NCBI GenBank assembly: GCA_003550325.1
Contig: QKWP01000131.1
Coordinates: 428,367 to 492,366, forward strand
Source of the DNA: Gigaspora rosea
Taxonomy: Eukaryota > Glomeromycota > Glomeromycetes > Diversisporales > Gigasporaceae
DNA length: 64,000 nt
Direction: 5' to 3'
Shown: piece after piece, positions 11,991 to 24,077 of the stretch
Layout of the letters: the number at the start of each line of letters is the position of its first letter
How positions within the stretch are numbered: position 1 is the stretch's first letter
Notes under the pieces: generated by a model
Databases searched by the model: none
What the model was told of the DNA's origin: nothing
What the model saw: only the letters and a program-made list of their open reading frames with translations
Position numbers and translations under genes: made by a program

Positions 11991-13930
11991 CTAGTCCCAA
12001 ATATTTTCATATTCAACAGTTTCATTTTCATAAAACAGATCTACTTTATTATAATTTTTACCCGTATCTAAACTAGCACCTTGTATTAAATCACTATCTT
12101 GAGTTAATTCGTAAACATTTTTATTTTCTTGACTTAGATTATATGAACTTTTATTATCTTGAGTTAAATTATAAATACTTTCATTATCTTGCATTAAATT
12201 ATAACACTTTCATCGTCTTGTCAAATTATAAATATTTTTATTTTTAAATTAAGGTATTTATAACCAATTTTATCCAATAACAAATATACTTACCAAAGTT
12301 ATCTAAATCCAAATAATCTTTGTTGTTACGAATTGACTCTAAGTTTGTTAAATCAAAACATTTAAAGCATATTCATTAATTATAAATATACTTACTATCA
12401 ATATTTGTATCTAAATTATTTTCATGACTTCTACTATTATTCATTTCAAATATATAATTTCCATGTTTGCATTGATTTTCTGGATTTTCCACCCAATCAT
12501 AATCAAAAATTTTTTCATCCTCTGATCCATCTTGTACAACAAAAATACTACAACATTTGAATGATCATATAATAAGGTTAGTATCAACTTGATTTCATAC
12601 TGTATTTACCCAATTAGCTACTCAGCTATACGAAGGGCATTGAATGCAGCCTGAAGGAATTAGTTGCTGAATTTCATTTGTCATTCATTCATTGTAACAT
12701 TTGCGATACTAAATAAATTAAATTTTTTAATATTAAAATTTTTTGGCTTTTTTTAAAAAGCATTTTTAGGCTTTTTTTGAGAATTTGATTAAAGTTAAAA
12801 TTTTTAATAAAAGAGTATAAGTGAGGTGGGTTTTAATTTATTAAAAACTCTAATTCTAAATCCTAATTGTCATAATCAACTAAAAAAAAAATGCTTTAAA
12901 ATTCATATTAAATTTTATAAATACCTTTTTTTAAATGATCTGTTAATATAAACGTCTAATAGTTGTAATTTACTGGTCAATCTACCTGAAATGACTGCAA
13001 TATTTGTATTTTTTTCACAAAATCGAACATTTAACTGCATCTTGAATATGACCAAAAAACTTTCTAAAACTAACAATGGGTGAGGATTAACAGACAAAGG
13101 TGCACGTTTGTTCTAAACATTTTCTATCCACCAAATTATCTCATTTGAATTCATACATCCTTCAGGATTTGTTTGGATAATAACTCCAGATGGAAATTCT
13201 TGCTGTTGTATATTTACTAACTTAAAAATAATTACTAGTGGTAGTTTTACTCCATTAGCTATACAACCAAGTACTACAGTAAAATTAGACTTTTTGTGAC
13301 CAGTTGTACAAATTTCAACTGTTTTTGTGCTAGTTATATCAATAGTACAATTTGATGGCATATTAAATAATAGTGGAACTTCATCCATATTACCTATAAG
13401 AGCAAGAGGATAATCATATTGTATATGTCGATAAAGTACAAAATTTAAGAATTCATTTATTTTTGGTTCAAGTTGTTTCAGTAATTTTTGTGCAACTATA
13501 GTTTGACAGCGATTGCTTAGTTTATGATAGTACATAAACCATCTAGCCATTTGTCACTTCATTTACATTCATTAATATTTGGATAAATTAAAATAAAGTG
13601 CAATTTTTGGCTAACTGTTAAGCTTTAGTTTTGACTATATAACAAGAAACTAATTTTTGCTTTGCATGTAGAGATTTTATCCAAGAGATTAGATTAGTTT
13701 TCAATAATAGATACTTAGCACTTCTTTTAGTATTTAATTGTTTAAGATGTGATAGTAAACACATTAATTCATCTTGCTTTTTAATCCATTTACATAATTG
13801 CTTTGGTTCTATACCAAATTTTTTTGCAATATTTTGTTTGCTAGCATTAGGTTTTTTTTCTAATACATAATAATTGCCAATTTTTCTTAGCAATACCAAC
13901 TTCTTTTTTTCTTTTTTGTAATATTTGCTT
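11991..13930 (-). pseudogene. Pogo/Tigger-type transposase, decayed
   Basis: Three minus-strand segments follow transposase order. (1) 13899-13618: a CENP-B/pogo helix-turn-helix with KKFGIEPKQLCKWIKKQ. (2) 13550-13113: the DDE core with the first catalytic Asp in IGNMDEVPLLFNMP, followed by ICTTGHKKSNFTVVLGC and KLPLVIIFK. (3) 13097-12915: HPLLVLESF, where family members have LVLDSF (so the second Asp is Glu here), then ISGRLTSKLQLLDVYIN carrying the third Asp. An acidic tail (VQDGSEDEKIFDYDW) lies near 12540-12450, and further acidic or Asn-rich frame runs to 11991. Frameshifts and stops separate the segments, for example near 13551-13617. It would cut and paste the element it lies in at TA sites; it is almost certainly inactive. 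Confidence 0.85.
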
Positions 13931-14653
13931 GTTTTAAGCTTACTTTATATCGTACTATTTTTAATGATTGTAACAAAAAAACATACTACGTTATTGAGTT
14001 CAAAACAGATAAAAAACAGGTTATTAAAAAAAAATTAAGGTTGTAACTAGCTAGTTACTGGTATAACAAATAACAAATATAATTTTTTAAGCTTTAAAAA
14101 AAAAAAGAAAAAAGTAAACTGCTTTTAAGCTTTACGAAAGCAAATTATTAATTTTATATAGTCTAAATGTATTTATTTTATACATAATTATGAATTATGT
14201 ATTCGTGAAATATATTAACCAGTAATATCATTAAATAGATTATTACTACTACCGGTAGTTCATCTACAAGATTTCTTTATATACTTCTCAAACAATGACC
14301 CTGATTATCATACTCACCGATTATTGTACCCCAATTATCATACCCTCTCTAAACAATATACCACCTAGGTATAATTCAAGTTTTTTGATTGGTGGAATAT
14401 AACATACCCAGATCATTTATATGGCCATTTACGGTAATTTCCATAATAATATATATAAATATATATTTATATTTCTACTATGGTATTTTGCTATTTCTAC
14501 CATAGTTATACAAGAATTCTATTTTTAGAATTCAAAATAATATATGCACTTATATTACACAAAGGCCTGGTGCATTGTTTTTGCAAAATAATTTTGGTTA
14601 CACACCGCTAATGTCATGTAATATTACACAAGTCTAATTTTGGTACTCTAATT

Positions 14654-14909
14654 CAGCATTAAGCTTAATGCTGGTAGGCACTATCATAATAATGCCCCTG
14701 ATGGGGTTAGATATAATTCCAGCTCACCCCAATCCTAAATCTAGGTTCGAAGCAACATCCAATCACAGTACATATACTAGATATATATATTGTATAACCA
14801 GTATATTACTGTGATTGGTTTCTAGATTTAGGGTTAGGGTGGCAGAAATTATATCTAACACCGCCGGGCATAAACATGATAGTGCCCACTAGCATTAAGC
14901 TTAATGCTG
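14654..14909. mobile_element. 256-bp foldback element
   Basis: The ends are CAGCATTAAGCTTAATGCTG-like at the left (14654) and AGCATTAAGCTTAATGCTG at the right (ending 14909). Internal arms pair, for example 'tagatataattcc' with 'gaaattatatcta', 'ctaaatctag' with 'ctagatttag', and 'ccaatcacagta' with 'tactgtgattgg'. It sits inside the long-TIR element. Confidence 0.8.
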
Positions 14910-14938
14910 ACCGATCCAGGGTTAGGTTGCCAAAATAA

Positions 14939-15223
14939 GGGGACATCTAAAGCGGAATAGATTTTTATAAAATATTTTACCAAATTAACTTTAGGGCTAG
15001 GGTCATTTTAAATTAAAGTTATATAGGTTTTGAGTTGTAATATATAAGCAAAATTGCCTTCCCGACATTTTTAATTAACACACCAAGGTAGATTTAGACT
15101 GCCATTTTTTGTATTTTTTAAGAATTTCACTTCTCTTTCATGTTTACTTTACCAAAAATCATCAAAATTCGATAATTTGATTGGCCATATATCACGTGAT
15201 TCTGCTCCGCTTTAGATGACCCC
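14939..15223. mobile_element. 285-bp TIR element with 8-bp target duplication (GGGGTC family, copy 1)
   Basis: The ends are inverted: GGGGACATCTAAAGCGGAA at the left, and TCCGCTTTAGATGACCCC at the right. Direct 8-bp copies of CAAAATAA flank it at 14931-14938 and 15224-15231. The terminal sequence is similar to that of the element at 50993-51275. 8-bp duplications are typical of hAT and some other superfamilies; the GGGG start does not settle which. Non-coding. Confidence 0.85.
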
Positions 15224-15393
15224 CAAAATAAGACTTGTGTAATATTATACGATATTAGTAGCATGTAACCAAAATTATTTTTGCAAAAACAATACACTAG
15301 GCCTTTGTATAACATAAGTGCATATATTATTTTGAATTCTAAAATAGAAAATCTTGTATAACCATAGTACAAATAGCAATTCCCTATTTATAT

Positions 15394-16379
15394 ATATTAT
15401 ATATATTATATTATATATAGGACCTGATAATTTTTCTACCCCACCTATCTAAAAAATCAGGTAATAAATAGCATTCCCCTAATTAGCAACTTAACTAGAA
15501 TCTCTAGACTAAATTTAACCTAAAGTCAATTCATTATAATAGATTTACTACTTTAAAATAGTTTATTCATTTTATATATTCATCTCTTCTCCCTAAATGT
15601 CATTTCAATTTCTAATAATGTTTGGTATTACAATAATATTTACAATTGATGATTTTATAAGCAAATTGTTAAAAAAATTGAGATGAAAAAAGTTAGAAAA
15701 TCAGAATGAAGAAATTTAATAATAGATATGTGTCTTGTATTTTATACTCATATATTGAATACTTATTGAGGCAGCTTATACTAAAATTGGCTTATACTGA
15801 AATTTAGGCTATTTTATTATGAAACTATTATGAAATTAAAATTTTAGAGGGCTTTTCAGAATGTTTTTTTATAGTCTGGTTAGGGTTTAGGATTAGGGTG
15901 ATTAATAAAAGAGTATATGTAGATTTTAGTAGATATTATAGATTTAAATAGATTTTAGCATAAGCTGCCACACTTGTTACCAATTTATATTTGTTATGTA
16001 GTAACGACAACACTTATACTCAAGAAGTAAAATTCAAGCTACCTACGTATATACATACAAACAAGTTAAATTATAATTGGCCTGAGATCCTGCTTAAGCT
16101 TACAATGCAAAATTACTTGGGCCTGTATTTGTAATATTTTCAAAAATTAGACCTATATAAATAATTATTTTTAATTTGGTTTCTTATTCATAATTATTTT
16201 CAAATTTGGGTCTCGATATGTAAATTTCCCTAAAATTTATAATTAGAGCTAATATAACCTCTATTAGTATTGTTCGGGGTTCTGTTTTGCTTACTTGTGC
16301 TTGTAATACAAAATTATAAAATGGAAACAAAATTGATTCTATTAATAAATTCAAAGTTTTAAAACTTCCAGTGATGTAT
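15394..16379. other. Gene-free sequence
   Basis: No coding region was recognised. Near 15421-15478 there is a short inverted pair ('acctgataatttttct' and 'aaaaaatcaggt') followed by 'taaatagcattcccctaa', which resembles one end of the GGGG..TGC..ATTTATTAC element at 35769 and may be a remnant of that family. Confidence 0.4.
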
Positions 16380-16841
16380 TTAATTACTATTTAATAAAAT
16401 TCTGTAAAAATTTTTTTATTCAAATTCTAATTTGTAGAATTAAATAAAAAAAAAGGCATTAAATTCGAACAGCTAGTTTTTGAAAAATTATCACTAAATA
16501 TTTTTAAAAAATAGAATATCGAAAAAAATTAAAATTGAGTAAATTTTTCTTTGAACTTTAACCTAAGATTTCAACTGCCTGAATTTGATTAAATTTTTAT
16601 TTTGAATCTATGAATTCATAGAATTATAATAAAAATTTTATCTAAATTTGAATAGCAGAATGTTGAGAAATATTCGTTAAAAATAAAAAAAATTTGTTTG
16701 CACCTTTTTTTTTTATAGATATTCTAAATTTTGAGTAAAGATTACCTACTCCTGGTCAAATTCAATTAAAATATTTTTATTCTAATTCTATAGGCTAATA
16801 GAATTAAACAAAAAAAATTTATCTAATTTGATTAGGTAACC
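16380..16841. repeat. AT-rich alternating inverted repeat, left part
   Basis: Degenerate subunits such as 'tagaattaaataaaaaaaa', 'atctaatttgat' and 'gttgagaaatattcgtt' alternate in orientation, a style similar to the element at 4211-5471. The tract resumes at 17479, so the element at 16842-17478 has interrupted it. Confidence 0.5.
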
Positions 16842-17478
16842 CTATAAGAAAAATGTACCATATAGGAATAGGATGAAATTGAATAGGCATGGGTCATTTT
16901 GGTACTAGTCAAGTTCCAGTTTTGTAAAGGTATGGTCCAAGTTGGTTCAGATTCAGTGGACCATGTGGGATTGTGTGTCCATGCCAATTGGACCATGAAT
17001 AACTCGGGTTTTGTAGCAGTTTACTAGTCAAATTGGCACGGGATTTGGTATAGGTAATGAATGTAAATTCATGTATAACTACGATAACAATGTAGATTAA
17101 CTATTAAAACATAAATCTATATAAGTAATCAATATAAGATGAATAAGGTAACTGTATAAAGCAAAATTTTATAAGGAATTTTTTTTGTTAAGACACAAAG
17201 GGAAACTTCATTAGTAAAATCATAAGATATTGCTCTTTTTTAAAAAAATCCTTTACTGATCTTTCGCTTTTCACAAAATTAGCCAACACATATCATGAGC
17301 TAATATATATATAACGTACAGATACATGTCATCTGAATATGCTATTATATGATGTGATATTATGTGTCACACTTTGCTACAATGTCCATACCATTCCATA
17401 AAATGTTCCTGTACGTGCTACAAGATCCATGCCATTTTGAGCATTCCTAACACCAGCTCTGTACCACGTTTCTTATAG
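16842..17478. mobile_element. TIR element, CTATAAGAAA family, CpG-poor copy
   Basis: It begins CTATAAGAAAAATGTACC and ends TTTCTTATAG, inverted ends of about 10-15 bp. Its middle (17032-17065) matches the reverse complement of part of the element at 34421-35001: both contain GGCACGGGATTTGG followed by a GGTAATGA word, but where that copy has CACG this one has TATA. Non-coding; the superfamily is not recognised. Confidence 0.65.
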
Positions 17479-17888
17479 ATAAATACTGAGTAATCTTCGT
17501 TCAAAATTTAGATATCTTTAAAAGATATTGCTACCAAATTTTTATAACCTTTATGAATATTTTTCAAAATTCTGCTATTCAAATTCTATTAATATTTTTT
17601 ATTTTGGTTTTATGAAACTACAGAATTAAAATAGAAAATTTTCATCAAATTAAGATAGTTGATTGTTAAGAAATTTTCGTTTAAATTTCAAAGAAAAATT
17701 TACTAAATTTTTAGTTTTTTTTCGATATTCAATAATTTTTGTTTAAACTTTTAGCAATAATTTCTCAATGACCAATTATTGAAATTTGATGAAACATTTT
17801 TTATTTTAATCTACAAGCTATATTAAAATAAAAAAAATTTACTAAATTTTATAAATTAGTTATTGAGAATCATTGAAGAAATTTTTTT
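17479..17888. repeat. AT-rich alternating inverted repeat, right part
   Basis: Continuation of the tract interrupted at 16841, with further subunits such as 'gttaagaaattttcg', 'aattaaaatagaaaattt' and 'ttattgagaat'. It abuts the A-rich 3' end of the LINE. Confidence 0.45.
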
Positions 17889-17959
17889 TATTAACCTCCC
17901 TAGAGGATGCCATATAGGTGTACTTTATTAATAATTTACTTACTGACAACTAATACAAA

Positions 17960-20900
17960 ATCTTACTATAACAAAAGTAAACCTATTGGCCTATTTACAT
18001 CTTTATTCTGGGGCCTAGTCCTTTCTACTTGCCTTAAAACCTATTTAGATGAGTCTAGAGAAAAATACTTTGTTACTTTCTCTAGACTGTTACGTCCCTC
18101 CTTTTGTAAGGCCTTTAGAACCTTTAACTCCTTGCTAATTCTTATCTGAACTATAGCAGGTAATATCACTTCTGGTATCTATTTTTGTCCCTAATTGACC
18201 TGGGTATACCAGTACTAGATTTCATATAGACAGGTAATATGCAGCTATATAGCTGCTTTACGTTTGGCAGGCACTTTAATATTCGCAGCAGAAAACATTT
18301 TATCCTATAATTTTGGAGGTCTATTTTTATTTAAAATAGCCAGAAGTTTGTAAGCTTCGGACTATATTATCTTACTGATTCTACACTCTAGAGCAAAGTG
18401 TAATAGGGGTTGTATTTCTCCAGAGTATGCAGGACAATCTCTATTTTCTTCCTGACTAATATGTAGTAATCAATACCCTAGAGGAAGTTTCTTACAATTC
18501 AGCCTCCACATCAAATCCTTCTTTCTGTTAATAGTCCATTTTTTCTTAATCTAACCTACATGATCTGTTTGGCTAACATTAATATTGACTTTAGCATATA
18601 AGTATTCTGTGGCCTTTTTTACTGAGAAATTACCATATTGACTTCTTATCTCAAAATTGCCAGGATTCCAAAGCCCATTGCCTTCTCCTAGCACTTTTCC
18701 TTCTAACTGATTCTATACTTGCATATATGGTTTCCATCTTTCTGCCAACCCTTAGTTATAGCTGAATTGCTATTTAGAGCCTCTTTAATTATTATGTTCC
18801 TTTTACTCTGTAAACTTTCATTGACCAATGCTCTTTCTACTTTTGCCCAGAAACTATCACCTGTTAACAGCTTTATTAACACTGAGACCAATTTTGCATC
18901 CAACATATAATTGGAGCTGCCAAGCCTCCTTGGTCATATGCCTGTTGAAAGGTTGAGTATCGTGGGAGCATTCTCAACTTATTTTTAACCCAATCCATAA
19001 TCATGTTATTAAACACATACAGCTGTTTCCTTTTGGGAGGTAAGATATAATAGATATTATATTTTCAAGATAAACAAAAATTTTGCTACTAATATTCTAC
19101 CTTTAAGGGTAGAGTGTATATCGATTATTTTCAATAATAGTAAAATTGCTATATTATGTATCACAGCATACAAAATCTTACTACTATAGCTAAATAAAAT
19201 GCATTTGTTTATATCAAAAAAAATAGATTTATGGTATTTTCAATATCGGAATTTTTATTTTGATGCAAAAAATTTAATATTTTATATTTAATTTTTTTAA
19301 AAAATATGTCAAAAAGTTAGCAATAGTTGTGACAGAAAATTTTTTTTGCGATGGGACAAAACATGTTAAAACCAGTTTTGATAGTAAACAAAATATTTAA
19401 AATATTTGATCTCATATTAGTATTAGTAATTTTGTATTATCAATGATCATAACAATATGTTTCATAATAGAAATGACGTTATTACACTCTACCCTTAAAT
19501 GACAGATTTCTATTTGCCATGAAATTGATCTTATTTTGGATCTTATGAGCTAATTTTGCCTATAAATGTTTTATTGAATTCCCTTACTATCTACCTTATA
19601 ACCAAGTATAGATATCAGTTCGTCCCTTGTTACTTTTCTAAAATTGCATTTACTAGTCAAGTTATGTTCTTGTGCTATTACTATAAATAGAATTAATATT
19701 GTCTTAGACCTATTCACCCTGGCATTGGATGCAGCTTCATATGTCCTAATTATTTTCAATACCTTGAGCCAATCACTTTGAGACCCATTGCCTATGGCCA
19801 AGTCTTCCACATATGCTGCAATCTTAAAACATTGATTCTTGATCTCAATACTGTGAATTCTCTCATATAGACATTTTAACAAAGGTTCTATCGCTAGTGT
19901 AAACAAGAGTGAAGACAACAGGTTCTCTGATGGACCCCTCTTTTTACTTTAAATAGTAATGAGAGCATACCTGAGTCCATAATGTATGCTTGTTGAGATA
20001 AAAATAATGCATTTACAATATTAACAAATTTTTTATCGAAGTTCATTTTGTTTAATACCATTTTTAAATACCTTGATTGACTCTGTCAAAGGCCTTTTGC
20101 TGATCTAACAAAAGAAGCCAATAGTATTTGGATTGATCTATTTGGTTTCTTAATACTATTAGTACATCCATGGCTGCATTTTGTATTAATCTTTCGTTTA
20201 CAAATCCTCTTTGATACAGGCCAACAATATCAGCACAAATTACATTTAGTTGATTTGCAATAATTTTTATAAATATTTTGATATCACAATTCGTAAGTAA
20301 AATCAGCCTCCAATTACTTATTTCTTCAAGACTATCATCTTTTTTAGAAATCAGTGAAATGATATTTTGACTCTATGAACATGGTATTTTCTCTGACTCT
20401 AATACTGTATTAAACAATTTTACAAGTATTATAAGAACCTTTTCCCTTGCTAACTTGTAAAACTCATAGCTAAGACTGTCAGTTCTAGGGGTTTTATTGT
20501 TGGCAAGAGTATCTATGTCCCCAAAATTTCTTCTTTTGAAATCTTCTTTACTAAGGACATATTTTGAGCTAGTGATAACTGTAGTATACCCTGGATTAAG
20601 CTATTCACTGCTTCCACATTAAACTCCTCCATTTTATATAACTGTGTAAAGTTGTTACGAATATAATACAGTATGGTGGTCAGATCCTTGTCCAGAGGTT
20701 TATTTGGGTCTCTGATTTTTGTAGTAAGTGTCAATGAAGCTCCAATCTTGTAATACATGAAAAATACTTTATGGACTTTTCTTCATATTTCACCCATTTA
20801 GCCTTCAATCTAGTTTGCCATTTTTTAGCTAATAAAGATAGCTGTTCATGCAGTTGTTGTTGTATATCTTTGGCAACCAACTGTAAATTCTTATACACAT

Positions 20901-21815
20901 CACTACATAAAATCTTCATATTCACTTTTGTAAGCTTTTTATGAAGTTTTTGGATTTTACGGTCCAAAGCTATCTGTGGCTTGTATGCCCTAATAATTGA
21001 CTAAACAACACACTTATGAAAGTCCCATATTCTTGATACTGCGTAATTCCTTTTCAACTTCTTCTCTAATTCTTGTGTTCAACCAACACTTTTTATCAAA
21101 CTTCCAAAAAGCAGCTCTTGATAGGTTCTTTGCAAAACACAACTCATATTCAACCAATAAATGGTTAGAATTACTATACCATGTAGTAATTCCCTTACAA
21201 TATTGAGCATGATTCACATCTATAAATATATGGTCCAAGTGAGTCGCTATTAAATAGCTTCTGCATGTTCTCTGATAAAAGGTGAAAAAGGGTTTAAGCC
21301 CTTTATTTCAGCTATATTCACATACTCATGCATCTTCTGGTTTAAAAGCTCATATGATGGATCATTATGTGGCTTTGTATGACTGATTCTGTTTTCATAT
21401 AGATTAATATTCATATTCATAGCCCCAGCTATGATATTAATAACCTCCTCATCTATTTGTAGAGACCAATTATTAAAAATATAACTCGATTTTCTATATT
21501 CAGTGGAGCATATATATTGGTGACCAGGTAAGAACGTCATTTAAAATTAAACCTTGATGATAATACTCGTTCATTATATGCTTCCTTTATTTCCTCAAAC
21601 TTAATCTCCTTTCTTTCTGCTAATAATGCCATTTTTGACATCCAGTGCGAGCTATACATTCACCACTAAGCCAAAAAATTCCTAATCGAGTGGTTGTTAA
21701 AATTTGTTTCTTGAATTAAAATTAAATTGCATCTATATGATTTTAACAAAGTCATAGTCTTTTGAAATTTTTATTTGCTATTTAAACCCTTTACATTTAG
21801 GGTTGCTATTTTGAT
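17960..21815 (-). pseudogene. LINE ORF2: endonuclease and reverse transcriptase, decayed
   Basis: Starting near 21815, the frame reads IKIATLNVKGLNSK then NLILIQETNFNN, the start of an apurinic-type endonuclease. NIYAP and a degraded GDFNM box (IIAGAMNMNIN) follow. DHIFIDVNHAQYC..SNSNHLLVEYEL (21238-21150) corresponds to the D..I....SDH end of the domain. Before the RT comes KWVKYEEKSIKYFS (about 20800). RT blocks include DQQKAFDRVNQG (about 20090) and AAYVEDLAIGNGS (19820), where functional enzymes have YADD (Glu replaces the first Asp here). The C-terminus has RDCPAYSGEIQPLLHFALEC (about 18400). Frameshifts, stops and the 19107 insertion break it. It would nick and reverse-transcribe for retroposition. 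Confidence 0.8.
19107..19494. mobile_element. 388-bp TTAA-flanked TIR element (family copy 1)
   Basis: The ends are GGGTAGAGTGTATA and its complement TACACTCTACCC, each adjoining TTAA (19103-19106 and 19495-19498). TTAA duplications are used by piggyBac and Kolobok elements; the GGGT start fits the Kolobok terminal pattern better. It lies inside LINE ORF2. The larger element at 41736-43506 has nearly the same end (GGGTAGGGTGAA). Non-coding. Confidence 0.8.
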
Positions 21816-22065
21816 TCTATTATGCATATATATATAAAAGAAAAAAGAATAAAATTGCTTATGCAATTTATAATTACTACAATATGTAATTGTGTTTATC
21901 TACCCAATGAGGTTTTGCCTCTTTTGGGTCCTCTATCTTTATCATACAGGGAAGCCCTCTTGTCCACTACTGAGTTACTATTTTTCTTCTTATATTTTTT
22001 ACTAGTTACTTGAGTAAATCCTTTATTATCACCTAACTGCTTCGATTCACCATCTGTTTTTACTA

Positions 22066-22959
22066 ATCACTTAATTTGTTATGCAGGCATATTTGCTTGC
22101 GAAAATTTTAAATTTTTAAATTTTTTAAATAAAGCCTTAAATGGAATCTTTGCTAGCAAAATGACCCTCTGAGGTTATATAGATTTTATGAATAAAATTC
22201 AAAATAATCAGCTATCTAATAGTTTAATTTAAATGATTTTTTTTATTTCATAAAGCTTACTAGTCTCTATAGTACAAAAAAAGTTTATGTGAATCAGATC
22301 ATTGGATAGCTGGCAAATTTAAATTTTGTTTATAAAGTCTACATGGCCTCGGAAGATCATTTTTCTAGCAAAGATTCCAAATATTAATTTTAGCTATATA
22401 CTTTCTAAGTAAAAATTATAATGTTAGTTCTGTTTTATCAACTTTATTATAAAATTTTTTTAAAATTATTAAAAACTTTGGTGTAATAAAAGTTTAAAGT
22501 TTTTGTTTTAGAACTTTTACTATAGAATTTTTTCTTTAGATTTCCTCAAATTTTATATGTTTCTGTCTATAAAAAAATTTTTACTTCTAATACAAGTCTT
22601 ATTTTTACAAGTAAATCATATAAAGTCAAATAATGAAAGTTGTCATCCTTTATATAAACTACAATATTGTATTAAAAACTATATTTTTAAAACTAATATT
22701 TAAAGAATTTACCAAGATATTGTAAAATATTTTTTTGGCTAAAAAATTTCTTTAAAATTTAATATTTTCAGCTTATAAGCAATATAAACTTTTGTCTTAT
22801 AATATAAATTTAAATAATACAAAAATATAATCTTTGTTTTTAAATATTATAATACCAAATTTTATTTAAATATCTTAAATGATTAAAAAAATAGATCAGA
22901 GGTATATTTATAGTAATTATACAGGCAAATTTGTCTGTAAACTAGTACAAACTAAGGGA
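22066..22959. mobile_element. TA-flanked TIR element (TCCCTTAG family, copy 1), carrying a MITE
   Basis: The right end reads ACAGGCAAATTTGTCTGTA...ACTAAGGGA next to TA (22960-22961). The left end is a worn version (TCACTTAATTTGTTATGCAGG). The body (for example 'acaagtcttatttttacaag', 'atataaactacaatattgta') is the reverse complement of the body of 47367-48006. After removing the MITE at 22142-22379 its length is 656 bp, close to the 640 bp of the other copy. It interrupts LINE ORF1. Non-coding. Confidence 0.8.
22142..22379. mobile_element. 238-bp MITE nested in the TCCCTTAG-family element
   Basis: The inverted ends are TGGAATCTTTGCTAGCAAAA and its near-complement TTTTCTAGCAAAGATTCCA. Further inside, GACC..CT..GAGG pairs with CCTCGGAAGATC. 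The target duplication is not clear. Non-coding. Confidence 0.8.
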
Positions 22960-23902
22960 TACATCCATTTTCTCAGCCTCTTGGAGCCTTTGAACAGTCT
23001 CTTCTATGCTGATTTTTTCTTTTGGCCCAACAGGAACAGTCTCTACTACTTCCTCATTCTCAGCTTCCAAGATATGTACTATGTTAACCACCTCCTGTAT
23101 AACTTATTCGACTTGATTAACCGAAGAAGTTCTATCTACTGCATGTTCCAAGTTTTTGTCACTTTTATTACATACTATTTTCGACTTATTGCTATTAATC
23201 TCTATGTTCGAACTATATGCCCTATTTATTACATATGGGTTAACAGCACTAAAGGTTATTCTATTCTGATCTTGTACTTTCACTTGATTGTTTAATTGTG
23301 TCTCACGCCTTCTCTAAGTTCAATTGACTTTCTGAGCTCTTCACAGTCCAGTCCCTCTTTATATGACCTTCCTTGTTACAATAAAAACGTACTTTGGGAG
23401 CCTCCTTCCATTCCAAAGTGACCTTCTGGTCCCAAATATAAGTATGTCTAGGGATTCTTTTAGTGAGGTCTGGGTCGTCTGTTGTCTCAAACGTGACAAT
23501 CTACTGGTTTGTGCATACTGGTGTTCTTTCATAGACCAAGGGCTTAATAAAAGAAACACTGCCCAAGTCCTTAGTGGCCTCTTTAATCCTTCTTGTAATA
23601 ATATCTTTGGGCCCCATTGGACATTTCATAATTTAATATACAAAAAATTGCATCTAAGATTAACTAGAATATACCCTAGCAATGTTTGTTTGAAGATAAC
23701 AATTCCTTTTGTAGTATAAAATTGTTGCCTATTCTGATTAGTAAAAACAACTTCAAGATTAGATGCCTTCCTTTTCTAAAATGCGACTAGCTGCAATCAG
23801 CTTATCTCCTATCTTTGTATATCAAGCATTTACAATATCGTTAATCGAAATGCTCTTAAAGTTCTATATATCAAAGATTAATGCATTATCATTTTTTGTA
23901 TA

Positions 23903-24077
23903 CAGTCAGACCTCCCTAAATGCAAGTCATTGGGCCAAACTTTTGATAGCTTGCATTTAGAGAACAATAAAAAAAAAATGCATTTATAGAGGTTTGGTAT
24001 ATATTTGGGCCAGAAAACTAATATGCATTTAAGGAGGTTATGCACTTAGGGGGGATGCATTTTGAGAGGTCTGACTG
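23903..24077. mobile_element. 175-bp pogo/mariner-type MITE
   Basis: The ends are CAGTCAGACCTCCCTAAATG and the complement GAGAGGTCTGACTG, flanked by TA at 23901-23902 and 24078-24079. CAGTCAnACCTCYCTA is close to pogo/Tigger termini. Internal 'tgcattta' words repeat. It lies inside LINE ORF1. Confidence 0.85.

Larger units (their letters stand above)
10023..14434 (-). mobile_element. Decayed pogo/Tigger-like DNA transposon with nested insertion
   Basis: Both ends carry GTAAATGGCCATATAAA in inverted orientation (left at 10025-10041, right complement at 14416-14432) and are flanked by TA at 10021-10022 and 14435-14436, the duplication expected for pogo/Tc1-mariner elements. The minus strand between 13.93 and 11.99 kb holds the remains of a pogo-type transposase. 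Subtracting the insertion at 10055-11490 and its duplicated target leaves about 2.97 kb, a usual size for a Tigger-type element. The first two bases of the two ends differ, so the copy is not recent. Confidence 0.75.
14480..15393. mobile_element. Element with ~165-bp terminal inverted repeats, hosting two others
   Basis: The left arm (about 14480-14645) contains 'tagttatacaagaattct', 'gaattcaaaataatatatgc', 'aaaggcctggtgcattg' and 'ttttggttaca'. The right arm (15231-15393) contains the complements of all of these in reverse order ('tgtaaccaaaattatttttg', 'aggcctttgtat', 'gcatatattattttgaattc'). The ends run into (AT)n tracts so exact termini are uncertain. The interior is made mainly of two separate later insertions. 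Non-coding. Confidence 0.75.

Noticed and set aside
15127-15372. 81-codon minus-strand frame
   Set aside because: Spans the edge of two nested elements; no similarity to proteins recognised.
22879-23295. 138-codon plus-strand frame rich in Tyr, Phe and Leu
   Set aside because: It is the antisense of LINE ORF1.
23363-23719. 118-codon plus-strand frame
   Set aside because: Antisense of the zinc-knuckle part of LINE ORF1, which has the better evidence.
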